DNA from: Gelatiniphilus marinus
GTDB lineage: Bacteria > Bacteroidota > Bacteroidia > Flavobacteriales > Flavobacteriaceae
Length of the DNA stretch: 64,000 nucleotides
Strand: one strand, 5' to 3'
Assembly: GCF_042678305.1 (NCBI RefSeq)
Contig: NZ_JBHUDT010000003.1
The notes beneath the pieces are model-generated. The model did no database searches. It had not been told where the DNA came from and saw nothing but the letters and a program-made list of their open reading frames with translations. Position numbers and translations under genes: made by a program. Numbering within the stretch: position 1 is the stretch's first letter; every line of letters starts with the position of its first letter. Of the stretch, positions 52,972-61,854 are shown piece by piece.

Positions 52972-54138
52972 CTATACACAATTCTTTTGAAATGCTTTGT
53001 ACCAACGTTCTGGCACCTTATTATTGCAAGCATCTAAATAATCTTGGTGCATGCAAGGTAATAACGTATGCCTTTTTAATTTATTATTGACTTCTGATAA
53101 AAAAGGAATCTCTATCCACCAACGTCCTGTTTTTGCACTCTTGTAAAATATCAGTTCTTGCTCGTCAACCAATGTAATGAATTTTTGGTAGTTATTTTCG
53201 TTAGAAAAATCATCGTCCTTCACTCTAAAATTATACCCTTCAATAAAATACCAAATCATTTGTGCGATTAGCATCGAGGTTACCTCATCGTCCTTTGAGG
53301 GTTTGTATTCGTAAATCCCGAACGATGACACCTTATTGCTTATTCCGGCATAGCGAGCTATGGCGCATATTTCCTTTCCGTTTAATCCATTGGGCGAATA
53401 CTTTTGGTTTAAACTAAGCGCAGAGGCTTGTACGGCACTTAAATCGATACTTACAATATGGGCATCGCGCAAAGCGGGCTCGACAATTTTTATATCGTTA
53501 GCGACATCTCCAAGCCTGTAGGACTCGAAATATAGCCTGTCCATTAAATCGATTTCTTCTTGCGAGTTAAAATAGGTTTGATACCCTATGGTTGCGTAAT
53601 TAAACAGATTGTAGGGCTCGTCTAAAATAATCTTACCAACAAAACTGTTGTTTTTAATGGGTTTTGCAGAGTCTCCTAAATCGAATTTACAATCTACATT
53701 TACAATATTAACCATGGGCACCAACGCATCGTAAGCCCTGTAATTGGCATAGGTTAAATCTTGCGAGCCTCCTATAATTAAAGGGGTTATTTTTTGTTTA
53801 ACCAATATGGCAATAGCTTCTTTTAGGGCAAAATAGGTGTCTTCGACGGTTTCGCCTTTGTTAATATCGCCCAAATCTGCTACTGCGGTGTTCCAACTGC
53901 CCGGAAAAAGCCCGTAGAGTGATTTTCTGATTTCGTTAAGCTGAAATGTTTCGCCTATATAATTAACGTCATTTCTATTTTCTAAAACACCTAGGATAGC
54001 AATATTGACACCTTCTAAATCGGGGATACCATTTTGGGCCGAATGTATTTTAAGCTTTCGCCCTAAAGCCTGAGTTGGCAGTAGCTCGTTATGGGCCAAT
54101 ACCAAATCTGAAACAGGTGAGAGAAAATTAAAATTCAT
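52972..54138 (-). CDS. Arginase-fold protein, catalytic ligands lost
   Basis: A 388-residue protein of the arginase/formimidoylglutamase superfamily, often labelled formimidoylglutamase. Family manganese ligands are partly missing: GGDHS-type motif reads GGSQD (Gln126 for His), DAHxD reads DCKFD (Lys151 for His; Asp149 and Asp153 kept), and DxD reads DLS (Asp232 kept, Ser234 for Asp). Three of six ligands are lost, so it is unlikely to be a binuclear-manganese ureohydrolase. It ends in a cysteine-containing C-terminus (YKAFQKNCV). It is 3 bp downstream of topA and 157 bp upstream of gldK. A structural or regulatory role is inference. Confidence 0.88.
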   Translation of the reverse strand: MNFNFLSPVSDLVLAHNELLPTQALGRKLKIHSAQNGIPDLEGVNIAILGVLENRNDVNYIGETFQLNEIRKSLYGLFPGSWNTAVADLGDINKGETVEDTYFALKEAIAILVKQKITPLIIGGSQDLTYANYRAYDALVPMVNIVNVDCKFDLGDSAKPIKNNSFVGKIILDEPYNLFNYATIGYQTYFNSQEEIDLMDRLYFESYRLGDVANDIKIVEPALRDAHIVSIDLSAVQASALSLNQKYSPNGLNGKEICAIARYAGISNKVSSFGIYEYKPSKDDEVTSMLIAQMIWYFIEGYNFRVKDDDFSNENNYQKFITLVDEQELIFYKSAKTGRWWIEIPFLSEVNNKLKRHTLLPCMHQDYLDACNNKVPERWYKAFQKNCV

Positions 54139-54141
54139 TGC

Positions 54142-56661
54142 TTATTTTTTCTTTTTTGTGGTGTTTTTTTTTGTTGCTACTTTTTTCTTGGTTGTTTTTT
54201 TCTTTGGCGCCTTGGCTTCAATGAGTGCTTTGGCTTCTTCCAAGGTCATATCAGAAACATCAATGGTTTTTGCCAGTTCTACCTTTATTTTTTCTTTAAC
54301 TACGTTGTGTCTTCCCCAGCGTGCTTTTTCAACGCGAATACCTTCTTCTTCCCAATTATGGATAACTTTATCAATTTCCTTTTGGATTTTAGTCTCGATC
54401 AATTCAACAATATCTTCTTCAGATAAGTTATCCCAATCGTATTTTTTGTTCACGTTAATAAACATATTGTTCCATTTTATAAATGGTCCAAAGCGTCCTT
54501 TGCCTTTTTGTACAGGCAAGTCTTTGTATGTATATATAGGTGCGTCTGCTTTTTGCTTTTCTTTTATTAAAATTACGGCTTGGTCCAGATCGACACTTAA
54601 GGGGTCGGTACCTTTTGGGAGCGATACAAATACGCTGCCGTGCTTTACATAAGGGCCGTAACGGCCATTGTTAACTTGTACGTCTTCGCCTTCAAAAGTG
54701 CCTAGATCTTTTGGTAACTGGAAGAGATCCATGGCCTCTTCGTAGGTAATGGTATTTAGCTGTTGCTCTGGGCTTAGGCTTGCAAACTGGGGTTTTTCGT
54801 CGTCGTCAACCGTACCAATTTGCACCATGGGCCCAAACTTGCCCAAGCGCACGCTTACTTGTTTTCCGGTGTTTGGATCTGTGCCCAAAATACGTTCTCC
54901 AGATTCTCTTTCGGCATTTTCTTTTACATCTTCTACTTGCGGATGAAAATCTTTGTAGAACGATTTCATCATTTGTATCCAGTCTTCTTTTCCTTCAGCG
55001 ATATCGTCAAAATCTTCTTCAACTTTTGCTGTAAAATTATAATCTAAAATGCTTTCAAAATGGTTGACCAAGAAGTCGGTTACAATCATCCCTATATCGG
55101 TTGGAACCAGTTTTCCTTTATCGGAACCTACTTTTTCAGACAACAATTTATCTTTCACAACACCACTTTGCAAAGTGAGCTGCGAATAATTTCGCACTTC
55201 ACCTTCAACGGTACCTTTCTCAACATAATTTCTGTTTTGAATGGTTGAAATGGTTGGCGCGTATGTTGATGGTCTACCAATACCCAATTCCTCTAGTTTT
55301 TTAACCAGGGAAGCTTCGGTGTATCTTGCTGGCGGCCTTGTATAACGCTGTGTTGCCGTTATGTAATTATTAAGTAGTGTTTGGTTGGTTTCCATGGCTG
55401 GCAGCATGCCTTCTTGCTCGACATCTTCATCGTCGGTACCTTCTAAATACACTTTTAAAAAGCCATCAAAAGTTATTACTTCTCCGTTTGCGGTAAAGGT
55501 TTCTTTGTGCGTTGATGCGCTTATCTTCACATTGGTTCGCTCCAGTTGTGCATCGCTCATTTGCGAGGCAATGGCGCGTTTCCAGATAAGGTCGTACAGA
55601 CGTGCTTGGTCGTAATCTATATCAACGGTCTGTGTTGCGAAATTAGTTGGACGGATGGCCTCGTGCGCCTCTTGCGCTCCTTTTGCTTTGCCTTTATAAT
55701 TTCTTGGTTTACTGTATTTTTCGCCGTAGGCATTTTTAATTTCTTTTGCAGCGCCTTTTCTAGCTTCGTCGGAAAGGTTTACGCTATCGGTTCTCATATA
55801 GGTAATTAAACCGGCTTCGTAAAGGCGTTGTGCCATCGTCATGGTTTTACTTACCGAAAAATATAATTTACGCGATGCTTCTTGCTGTAATGTTGATGTG
55901 GTAAAGGGAGCTGCAGGCGATTTTTTAGCTGGTTTTTTTTGTAAATCTGAAACTTTAAAATGGGCTGAAGCATTTTGCTCCAAAAATTTTTGGGCCTCTG
56001 CTTTTGTTGAAAAATTCTTTGGCAATTTAGCTTTGAATGTTTGCCCGTTTTTCCCTGAAGCTTCGGGATAAAATTCGGCATCAATTCTATACGATGCCAC
56101 GGGCGCAAACCCTTGTATTTCGCGTTCTTTTTCAACAATTAAACGCACGGAAACCGATTGCACGCGGCCTGCCGAGAGACCGCCTTTTACCTTGCGCCAA
56201 AGCACGGGAGACAACTCGTATCCCACTATCCGGTCCAGTACACGGCGGGCTTGTTGGGCATCAACCAAATCGTAATCAATACCTCTTGGGTTTTCGATGG
56301 CTTTTTGGATAGCGGTTTTAGTAATTTCGTGAAAAACAATACGTTTGGTTTTTTCTTTATCTAATTTTAAAGCTTCGGCTAAATGCCACGCAATGGCCTC
56401 ACCCTCGCGATCCTCATCACTTGCCAACCAAACCGTTTCTGCTTTTTTTGCTAGGTCTTTCAGCTTTTTTACAACTGCTTTTTTATCTTTTGAAACTTCG
56501 TATTTTGGTTTAAAATCACCTTCTACATTTACGCCCAATTCCTTTGAGGGTAAATCGGAAATGTGCCCAAAACTAGACTCTACCTTAAAATCTTTTCCTA
56601 AAAATTTTTCTATGGTTTTTGCCTTGGCAGGTGACTCAACAATTACTAAATTCTTCGCCAT
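54142..56661 (-). CDS. topA: DNA topoisomerase I
   Basis: A type IA topoisomerase that relaxes negative supercoils. Its 839 residues include the Toprim domain (MAKNLVIVESPAKAKTIEKF; DEDREGEAI near 82), catalytic Tyr288 in LITYMRTDSVNLS, and C-terminal topoisomerase repeats. The repeats carry few cysteines, so this is the zinc-free type common in Bacteroidota. A lysine-rich tail (KKKTTKKKVATKKNTTKKKK) ends it. It is co-transcribed with the arginase-fold gene (3 bp apart). Confidence 0.97.
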   Translation of the reverse strand: MAKNLVIVESPAKAKTIEKFLGKDFKVESSFGHISDLPSKELGVNVEGDFKPKYEVSKDKKAVVKKLKDLAKKAETVWLASDEDREGEAIAWHLAEALKLDKEKTKRIVFHEITKTAIQKAIENPRGIDYDLVDAQQARRVLDRIVGYELSPVLWRKVKGGLSAGRVQSVSVRLIVEKEREIQGFAPVASYRIDAEFYPEASGKNGQTFKAKLPKNFSTKAEAQKFLEQNASAHFKVSDLQKKPAKKSPAAPFTTSTLQQEASRKLYFSVSKTMTMAQRLYEAGLITYMRTDSVNLSDEARKGAAKEIKNAYGEKYSKPRNYKGKAKGAQEAHEAIRPTNFATQTVDIDYDQARLYDLIWKRAIASQMSDAQLERTNVKISASTHKETFTANGEVITFDGFLKVYLEGTDDEDVEQEGMLPAMETNQTLLNNYITATQRYTRPPARYTEASLVKKLEELGIGRPSTYAPTISTIQNRNYVEKGTVEGEVRNYSQLTLQSGVVKDKLLSEKVGSDKGKLVPTDIGMIVTDFLVNHFESILDYNFTAKVEEDFDDIAEGKEDWIQMMKSFYKDFHPQVEDVKENAERESGERILGTDPNTGKQVSVRLGKFGPMVQIGTVDDDEKPQFASLSPEQQLNTITYEEAMDLFQLPKDLGTFEGEDVQVNNGRYGPYVKHGSVFVSLPKGTDPLSVDLDQAVILIKEKQKADAPIYTYKDLPVQKGKGRFGPFIKWNNMFINVNKKYDWDNLSEEDIVELIETKIQKEIDKVIHNWEEEGIRVEKARWGRHNVVKEKIKVELAKTIDVSDMTLEEAKALIEAKAPKKKTTKKKVATKKNTTKKKK

Positions 56662-56680
56662 ACTTGATTTTTTGAAGCTA

Positions 56681-56688
56681 CAAATGTA
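56681..56688 (-). promoter_or_regulatory. topA -7 promoter element
   Basis: TACATTTG on the minus strand, matching TAnnTTTG, 20 bp before the topA start codon. Confidence 0.5.
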
Positions 56689-56743
56689 TATGAAAAAAAG
56701 TTTATCTGCGGCTTTTTATGGATAATCTGTAAACATTTTAAAT

Positions 56744-56784
56744 AAAAACACCTGTTTTTAACATTTTAAAAACAGGTGTTTTTT
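56744..56784 (-). terminator. Terminator after the 56802 gene
   Basis: A 17-bp perfect stem AAAACACCTGTTTTTAA and its complement with a 4-nt loop, with A- and T-runs outside. It lies between topA and the next gene on the same strand. Confidence 0.8.
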
Positions 56785-56801
56785 ACTAAGTTTTAAAAAT
56801 T

Positions 56802-57584
56802 TTACTCTACGGTTGTTCCTATTTCTTCAATGGCGCTTGTTTCGTTAAAGCCAATAGTTTTTTTATAAATTAAATAAATTGGGTGGTAAACAAAAGTTGC
56901 TGTAAATAGCAGCCCTACACCACATAACAAATAGCCTACTATTTGAGATAATAAAGAACTCACAATTATAAGACCAAATGCTAATAGCCATTTTTTATGC
57001 CCTAATTTAAAGCTGGCTTTTACAATTTCTCCAACCGATAACTCTGGATTAAATGCGAAAAATATTCCGAAAAAAGATAATGGAACAATCATGTATATTA
57101 ACGGGATGTAACACAGCAAAGCTGAAGGAATAGCTATTAAAATTGAAACTAACATGATCATAAATGTTTTGCTTAAATACTTGGTTTTAACAAAATGGAA
57201 AAACTCTGCTGTTTTTACCGTTTCGTTGTTATCTAGTTTTCTCATTATCCTGTAAAAGCCTGCGTTTATTGCTACGGATATGGCCCCGAGAACAAAAATC
57301 CCTACAATTACAAACAGTATGTAAAGTATAGACATGCCCCCAAAAAAGTTATTAAAAGCATCAGAATTGGCATAACCACCTTCTTGTTGGGCTATGGCCA
57401 TACCAATTAGGGGAATGTACAATACTATAATTAAAGGCAGCATTATAATGGTGGTTAATAAAATCATTAAAAAACCCTGAAGCCAAGTCTTTTTAAACAA
57501 TTCGATGGATTCGCCGAAAATGGTTCCGAAGTCCAACGCTTTGGCGCGTTCTATTTTTTCTAATAAACTTGTAATGGTATGCAT
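56802..57584 (-). CDS. Multi-pass membrane protein, function unknown
   Basis: A 260-residue protein with about six membrane helices in a glycerophosphoryl/DUF975-like arrangement (LDFGTIFGESIELFKKTWLQ; ELSVGEIVKASFKLGHKKWL). Such Bacteroidota proteins have been labelled beta-carotene monooxygenase without support, and I see no catalytic residues. Single gene with its own terminator. Confidence 0.78.
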   Translation of the reverse strand: MHTITSLLEKIERAKALDFGTIFGESIELFKKTWLQGFLMILLTTIIMLPLIIVLYIPLIGMAIAQQEGGYANSDAFNNFFGGMSILYILFVIVGIFVLGAISVAINAGFYRIMRKLDNNETVKTAEFFHFVKTKYLSKTFMIMLVSILIAIPSALLCYIPLIYMIVPLSFFGIFFAFNPELSVGEIVKASFKLGHKKWLLAFGLIIVSSLLSQIVGYLLCGVGLLFTATFVYHPIYLIYKKTIGFNETSAIEEIGTTVE

Positions 57585-57659
57585 GGTTTAAGTTTTTGGT
57601 TAGTGCAATGTTCAAATTAAACACTTTCAAATAGATTTAACAAGATTATTTTTGTAATT

Positions 57660-57688
57660 AAAAAAACCCCGCATAAAAGGCAGGGTTC
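57660..57688 (-). terminator. Terminator after the LVIVD gene
   Basis: On the minus strand AACCCTGCC pairs with GCGGGGTT around a short loop, with a T-run following. Confidence 0.65.
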
Positions 57689-57711
57689 TTTAATTTTATT
57701 TTTTCCTTAAA

Positions 57712-58965
57712 TCAATTCAACGAAAAAGTGCTTATTAGCTTCACATCGTTAATACCGTATTGGTATTGATATAGGGTGTTTCCGCCAATCATTATCAATG
57801 TGTTTTCTAAGGGAATAACATCGGTGGCTTGTATGTTTTTTAAGTTTTTTGTCATGCTAATATTTAACGGATCTGTTTTATCGAACAGTTTTAAGCCTGC
57901 CGTTCCGTCGCAAACAAAGAGCATGTTGCCTTTTATACCTAAGCCGTAAGGATTTTCTAAACCGTATCGAACTGCTAATGTTGGTTTGGTTTTATCGCTA
58001 ATATCTATTATTTCCAAAACGCTTTCTTGTTGCCCGCATAAATTACCGCCCCTAAGGGTTACATAAGCATAGTCTCCATCAACCACCACGGGATCGCAGC
58101 TTTCCCAATGTACAAATTCTGAAACATATTCTGGTGCTGCTGGGTTTGCTAAACTGTAAATATACATGCCTCTGGTGCTTCCTAAATACAAATGATTATC
58201 GGCTTGAAACATGGTTTCTATATTCCATCCTGCTTGTTGGGTGTTTTCTAATATTGGCGATTTTAAGTTTTGAATGTTAAAAATATTCATTTTACGGGTA
58301 CCCACGGTGTATAAATAATTTTTTACAATTTGGAAACGTGCCAAAGAACCGCCGGTTCCAATTACAGATTCGCTTACATTGGTTAGCCCATTACCATCAG
58401 AAAAGAAAATATCGCCTGTACCCCAAACGAAATCTTCTTTTTTACGCCTTTCTAAAGACTGGGTCCACCCGACAATAATATGGGTGTTTGCATCGTATTT
58501 TGCATAATCCATGAGTTGAGTACCCTCAGGAATGTTGGGGATTTCGTGATAAAAATCGAATACATCTTCTAAACGCTCCACTATCGATATGGTATTGATA
58601 TCGGAAATATCGAAAACCACCAAATCTGTGGCGCTATCGGCATACAAAAAATCGTCTTTTACCGATATATCTTCGTTTGCAGGAATGTTGATAAATTTTA
58701 TGGCTTTGGGAGATTCGGGATTGGAATTATCAATAATATGCACACCAGCTTTAGCATCGCTTACAAAAATATAATCTTTATAGGCGTAAATTTTTCCGGC
58801 TTCTTTAATGTTTGTTGGCGGCTCTACTTTTACCAGGTTTCTAAACGCGGTTTTGCTCATTAATTCTGGTGTTGCAACTTTAACGAACTGGTATTCAACA
58901 TCATCTTTTTCGCAAGATATAAGGCTAAAAAAGACAAGGCTTAAAAAAAGGAATTTTAATTTCAT
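57712..58965 (-). CDS. LVIVD-repeat beta-propeller lipoprotein
   Basis: A 417-residue SPII lipoprotein (FFSLISC, Cys18). It contains LVIVD-type repeats (GVHIIDNSNPESPKAIKFIN; DLVVFDISDINTISIVERL; VLEIIDISDKTKPTLAVRY), each forming one blade of a beta propeller on the cell surface. The ligand is unknown. It is the first of three same-strand lipoprotein genes (with 58996 and 59445 upstream). Confidence 0.87.
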   Translation of the reverse strand: MKLKFLFLSLVFFSLISCEKDDVEYQFVKVATPELMSKTAFRNLVKVEPPTNIKEAGKIYAYKDYIFVSDAKAGVHIIDNSNPESPKAIKFINIPANEDISVKDDFLYADSATDLVVFDISDINTISIVERLEDVFDFYHEIPNIPEGTQLMDYAKYDANTHIIVGWTQSLERRKKEDFVWGTGDIFFSDGNGLTNVSESVIGTGGSLARFQIVKNYLYTVGTRKMNIFNIQNLKSPILENTQQAGWNIETMFQADNHLYLGSTRGMYIYSLANPAAPEYVSEFVHWESCDPVVVDGDYAYVTLRGGNLCGQQESVLEIIDISDKTKPTLAVRYGLENPYGLGIKGNMLFVCDGTAGLKLFDKTDPLNISMTKNLKNIQATDVIPLENTLIMIGGNTLYQYQYGINDVKLISTFSLN

Positions 58966-58995
58966 GGCGGTTGTTTTTTAAGGTGATTATTTGTT

Positions 58996-59430
58996 TTAAT
59001 ATTTATAATTAAATGGAGATTCCAGACCTTCAATATTCAGGATAATTTCTTGGTCTCCATCAACTTGCAAGGGTTTTAAATTAAATGATATGGTTTTCAC
59101 GATGTAAGCTTCACAGATTTCATTATTTATTAATTGAAATTTTAAATCGCGCTGTGGTATCGAAGTTTCGGCTATTGCACCAGAATCAACCAATTGATAT
59201 TCCCACGAATCCCCGTCGCAACCCGAAGCTGCAATAGCAATACTTATGCAATCACCTATTATTTCTGCGCTTATAAAAGTAAAATTATCTGAAACTAAAT
59301 TATCGTATTTTTCCTTATCTATTACAACGGGCAAATCGCAATCTAAATTAACAATGTCGTTATTATCTTCACACTGCATATTCATAAAACAGATGCAAAT
59401 TAAAACGGAAAATAGCATTTTTTTAATCAT
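58996..59430 (-). CDS. Small secreted lipoprotein
   Basis: A 144-residue lipoprotein with signal MLFSVLICICFMNMQC (Cys20 of the ATG at 59430). It has six further cysteines in the mature part and a C-terminal beta strand ending EGLESPFNYKY. The frame is open upstream to 59529 but overlaps the neighbour, so 59430 is preferred. I do not recognise the family. It sits 30 bp from the LVIVD gene and 14 bp from the gene at 59445, so they are an operon. Confidence 0.72.
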   Translation of the reverse strand: MIKKMLFSVLICICFMNMQCEDNNDIVNLDCDLPVVIDKEKYDNLVSDNFTFISAEIIGDCISIAIAASGCDGDSWEYQLVDSGAIAETSIPQRDLKFQLINNEICEAYIVKTISFNLKPLQVDGDQEIILNIEGLESPFNYKY

Positions 59431-59444
59431 AATATAATCTTGTT

Positions 59445-60137
59445 TTAGTAGATAAATAATGGAAAACCGTTTTGACACTTCACGCCTTTGGGTTGTTGCG
59501 GTAAATCGCAGGTCGAAACAATATCCCATTTAATATTATAAGCGGTTTCAGCGGCATTGTAAGCTTCAACTTTTTGCAAAAACGCATCCGTATCAATCTG
59601 ATTTGAATACGCTATATAACCCTGTGGCCCACCGCAAGCTTTGGCTCCATAGGCTGTAAACAACCAATCGTTTGCATTGGTGCACGATACGCTTATGCTT
59701 AAATTGTAAATTTCGTTATACAAATCCATTAATTTTTGATGGTCTATTTCCTGTTCTGTCAGTTCTCTTTTAACAATCAATTCCGTTTCGGAAACCGATA
59801 CGATGCGCCACGCATAATTTATGGGATAAAATTCTTGAGTAATGGTAACCAATGTGTTTTCCAGGACCCAATTGCCTTTATAATCGGAATAGCTTAAAGG
59901 CGGTGTTCCGCACCAACCTGAGGAGCGTTCAACAAAATCGCCATTGGCCTTAAACATAATGCCAGCCCCATTATTGGGTAAAGCTGGGGCTCTTTTAAAA
60001 ACAGTTTCATTTTCGTTATAATAAGGATCAACCCAACTGCCAATCAATAAATTATCAGGGTTTGGGATAGCGTTCTCGTTGCTATCGCAAGCCAATATTA
60101 ATAAAAAGAGGAATAAAAAAAGAGCTTTGGTTTTCAT
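59445..60137 (-). CDS. Secreted lipoprotein
   Basis: A 230-residue SPII lipoprotein (MKTKALFLFLFLLILAC, Cys17). The first part resembles lipocalin-like domains of Bacteroidota (LLIGSWVDPYYNENE; GIMFKANGDFVERSSGWCGT; YKGNWVLENTLVTITQEF). The C-terminal half contains four cysteines, with CTNANDWLFTAYGAKACGGP. Function unknown. It is first in the three-gene operon ending at 57712. Confidence 0.75.
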   Translation of the reverse strand: MKTKALFLFLFLLILACDSNENAIPNPDNLLIGSWVDPYYNENETVFKRAPALPNNGAGIMFKANGDFVERSSGWCGTPPLSYSDYKGNWVLENTLVTITQEFYPINYAWRIVSVSETELIVKRELTEQEIDHQKLMDLYNEIYNLSISVSCTNANDWLFTAYGAKACGGPQGYIAYSNQIDTDAFLQKVEAYNAAETAYNIKWDIVSTCDLPQQPKGVKCQNGFPLFIY

Positions 60138-60206
60138 TATTTAAATCGTTTATTTTAAAGATGCAGAAGGTGCAAAAAGGTTGCGTTGAATTTTACACAA
60201 AATAAC

Positions 60207-60221
60207 ATGACATTGTGTCAT
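60207..60221. promoter_or_regulatory. 15-bp perfect palindrome upstream of miaB
   Basis: ATGACA-TTG-TGTCAT is a perfect inverted repeat located just upstream of the -7 element of miaB and overlapping where a -33 TTG would be. It has the form of an operator in the divergent lipoprotein/miaB spacer. No regulator can be named. Confidence 0.4.
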
Positions 60222-60239
60222 AAAAACATTATTTAATTG

Positions 60240-60247
60240 TATATTTG
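60240..60247 (+). promoter_or_regulatory. miaB -7 promoter element
   Basis: TATATTTG matches TAnnTTTG exactly, 36 bp before the miaB start codon. Confidence 0.6.
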
Positions 60248-60283
60248 CACACTTATTGACCGCGAATAGGCATCAGTTAAATT

Positions 60284-61723
60284 ATGGAAAAGATTATAGA
60301 CGAAAGCAAACAAGGGGAATCCTTGGTTTTAGAACAAAAAAAAGAAAACACCCGCAAGCTTTTTATTGAAAGCTATGGATGTTCAATGAATTTTAGCGAC
60401 AGCGAAATCGTAGCTTCTATTTTAACAAAAGAAGGCTTTAACACCACCCAAAAATTAGAAGATGCCGATTTGGTTTTGGTAAACACCTGCTCTATTCGCG
60501 ATAAAGCCGAACAAACCATACGCAAACGCTTAGAAAAATACAATGCCGTAAAACGCGACAACAACCCCAAAATGAAAGTGGGCGTTTTAGGCTGTATGGC
60601 AGAACGCTTAAAAACCAAATTTCTTGAAGAAGAAAAAATTGTCGATTTAGTGGTTGGCCCCGATGCGTACAAAGATTTACCCAACCTTTTAGCCGAAGTT
60701 GAAGAAGGTAGAGACGCCATAAACGTAATCCTTTCTAAAGAAGAAACCTATGGCGATATTTCGCCCGTACGTTTAAACAGCAATGGTGTTACCGCTTTTG
60801 TTTCGATTACGCGTGGTTGCGATAATATGTGTACATTTTGTGTGGTGCCTTTTACGCGCGGTCGCGAACGTAGCCGGGACCCACAAAGCATTATCGAGGA
60901 AATTAACGATTTATGGAACAAAGGCTATAAAGAAATTACACTACTTGGGCAAAATGTAGATAGCTACCTTTGGTATGGCGGCGGCCTAAAAAAAGATTTT
61001 GATAAAGCGAGCGAATTACAAAAAGCAACAGCTATAAGTTTTTCAAATTTATTAGAATTGTGCGCCAAAGCACAACCAAAAATGCGCATTCGTTTTTCAA
61101 CTTCTAATCCACAAGATTTAACGCTGGATGTTATTGAAACGATGGCGAAATACAATAACATCTGCAACCATATCCACTTGCCCGTACAAAGCGGAAGCAA
61201 TCGTATTTTAAAAGCGATGAACCGTTTACATACACGCGAAGAATACATGGAATTAATTGATAACATTCGTAGAATTATTCCAGACTGTGCCATAAGTCAG
61301 GATATGATTGTTGGTTTCCCAACCGAAACCGAGGCCGATTTTAATGAAACCATATCGTTAATGGAATATGTAAAATACAACTTCGGCTATATGTTTACCT
61401 ATTCAGAACGTCCCGGAACCATGGCAGGGAGAAATATGGAAGACGATATTCCTGAGCCAGTTAAAAAAAGACGCTTGCAAGATATTGTAGATTTACAGCG
61501 CGAACACAGCGAAATAAGAACCAAAGAATGGTTAAACAAAACCGTAGAGGTATTGATTGAAAAAGAATCTAAAAAATCTGATGCACAATGGTCAGGAAGA
61601 ACGCAACAAAACATCGTATGTGTATTCCCAAAAGGAGATTTTAAAGTGGGAGATTTTGTAAACGTAAAGGTTACAGATTGTACGAGTGCTACTTTAATTG
61701 GGGAGGCAATAAGCCCCTCCTAA
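60284..61723 (+). CDS. miaB: tRNA-2-methylthio-N6-dimethylallyladenosine synthase
   Basis: A radical-SAM methylthiotransferase that adds the 2-methylthio group to i6A37 of tRNA. Its 479 residues include the N-terminal UPF0004 domain with the first cluster cysteines (ESYGCSMNFSDSE; NTCSIRDKAE; LGCMAERL), the radical-SAM motif GCDNMCTFCVVPFTRGRE, and a C-terminal TRAM domain. The last residues (ISPS) and the stop codon lie in an inverted-repeat element, so the element supplies the C-terminus. Confidence 0.96.
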   Translation: MEKIIDESKQGESLVLEQKKENTRKLFIESYGCSMNFSDSEIVASILTKEGFNTTQKLEDADLVLVNTCSIRDKAEQTIRKRLEKYNAVKRDNNPKMKVGVLGCMAERLKTKFLEEEKIVDLVVGPDAYKDLPNLLAEVEEGRDAINVILSKEETYGDISPVRLNSNGVTAFVSITRGCDNMCTFCVVPFTRGRERSRDPQSIIEEINDLWNKGYKEITLLGQNVDSYLWYGGGLKKDFDKASELQKATAISFSNLLELCAKAQPKMRIRFSTSNPQDLTLDVIETMAKYNNICNHIHLPVQSGSNRILKAMNRLHTREEYMELIDNIRRIIPDCAISQDMIVGFPTETEADFNETISLMEYVKYNFGYMFTYSERPGTMAGRNMEDDIPEPVKKRRLQDIVDLQREHSEIRTKEWLNKTVEVLIEKESKKSDAQWSGRTQQNIVCVFPKGDFKVGDFVNVKVTDCTSATLIGEAISPS

Positions 61724-61851
61724 CCTCCCCAAAGGGGAGGAATGCTCACTCAAACGCATAAAAAAGTCAAAAGAATAATGATTCAAAATAGAATACAACG
61801 AAACAATATTAATAACATTTTAAATTCCCCCTTTGGGGGCTAGGGGGCTTA
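61710..61851. mobile_element. MITE-like inverted-repeat element
   Basis: Arms at 61710-61743 (TAAGCCCCTCCTAACCTCCC, extending as AAAGGGGAGGAAT) and 61823-61851 (complement of TAAGCCCCCTAGCCCCC.. type) form an imperfect terminal inverted repeat of about 30 bp, each arm itself a hairpin, around about 80 bp. It contains no gene. The left arm provides the miaB stop, and the right arm ends 3 bp before the sigma-54 activator ATG. Such CCCCTTTGGGG elements are widespread in Flavobacteriaceae. It may also act as a terminator. Confidence 0.6.
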
Positions 61852-61854
61852 CTT

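Noticed and set aside
52972..54138. Formimidoylglutamase as an active enzyme
   Set aside because: Three of six metal ligands are substituted, so I call it an arginase-fold protein only.
54158..56364. Several long plus-strand open frames inside topA
   Set aside because: They are shadows of a long, well-identified gene on the opposite strand and show no family motifs.
59431..59529. N-terminal extension of the small lipoprotein at 58996
   Set aside because: It would overlap the neighbouring gene by 85 bp and bury the lipoprotein signal.
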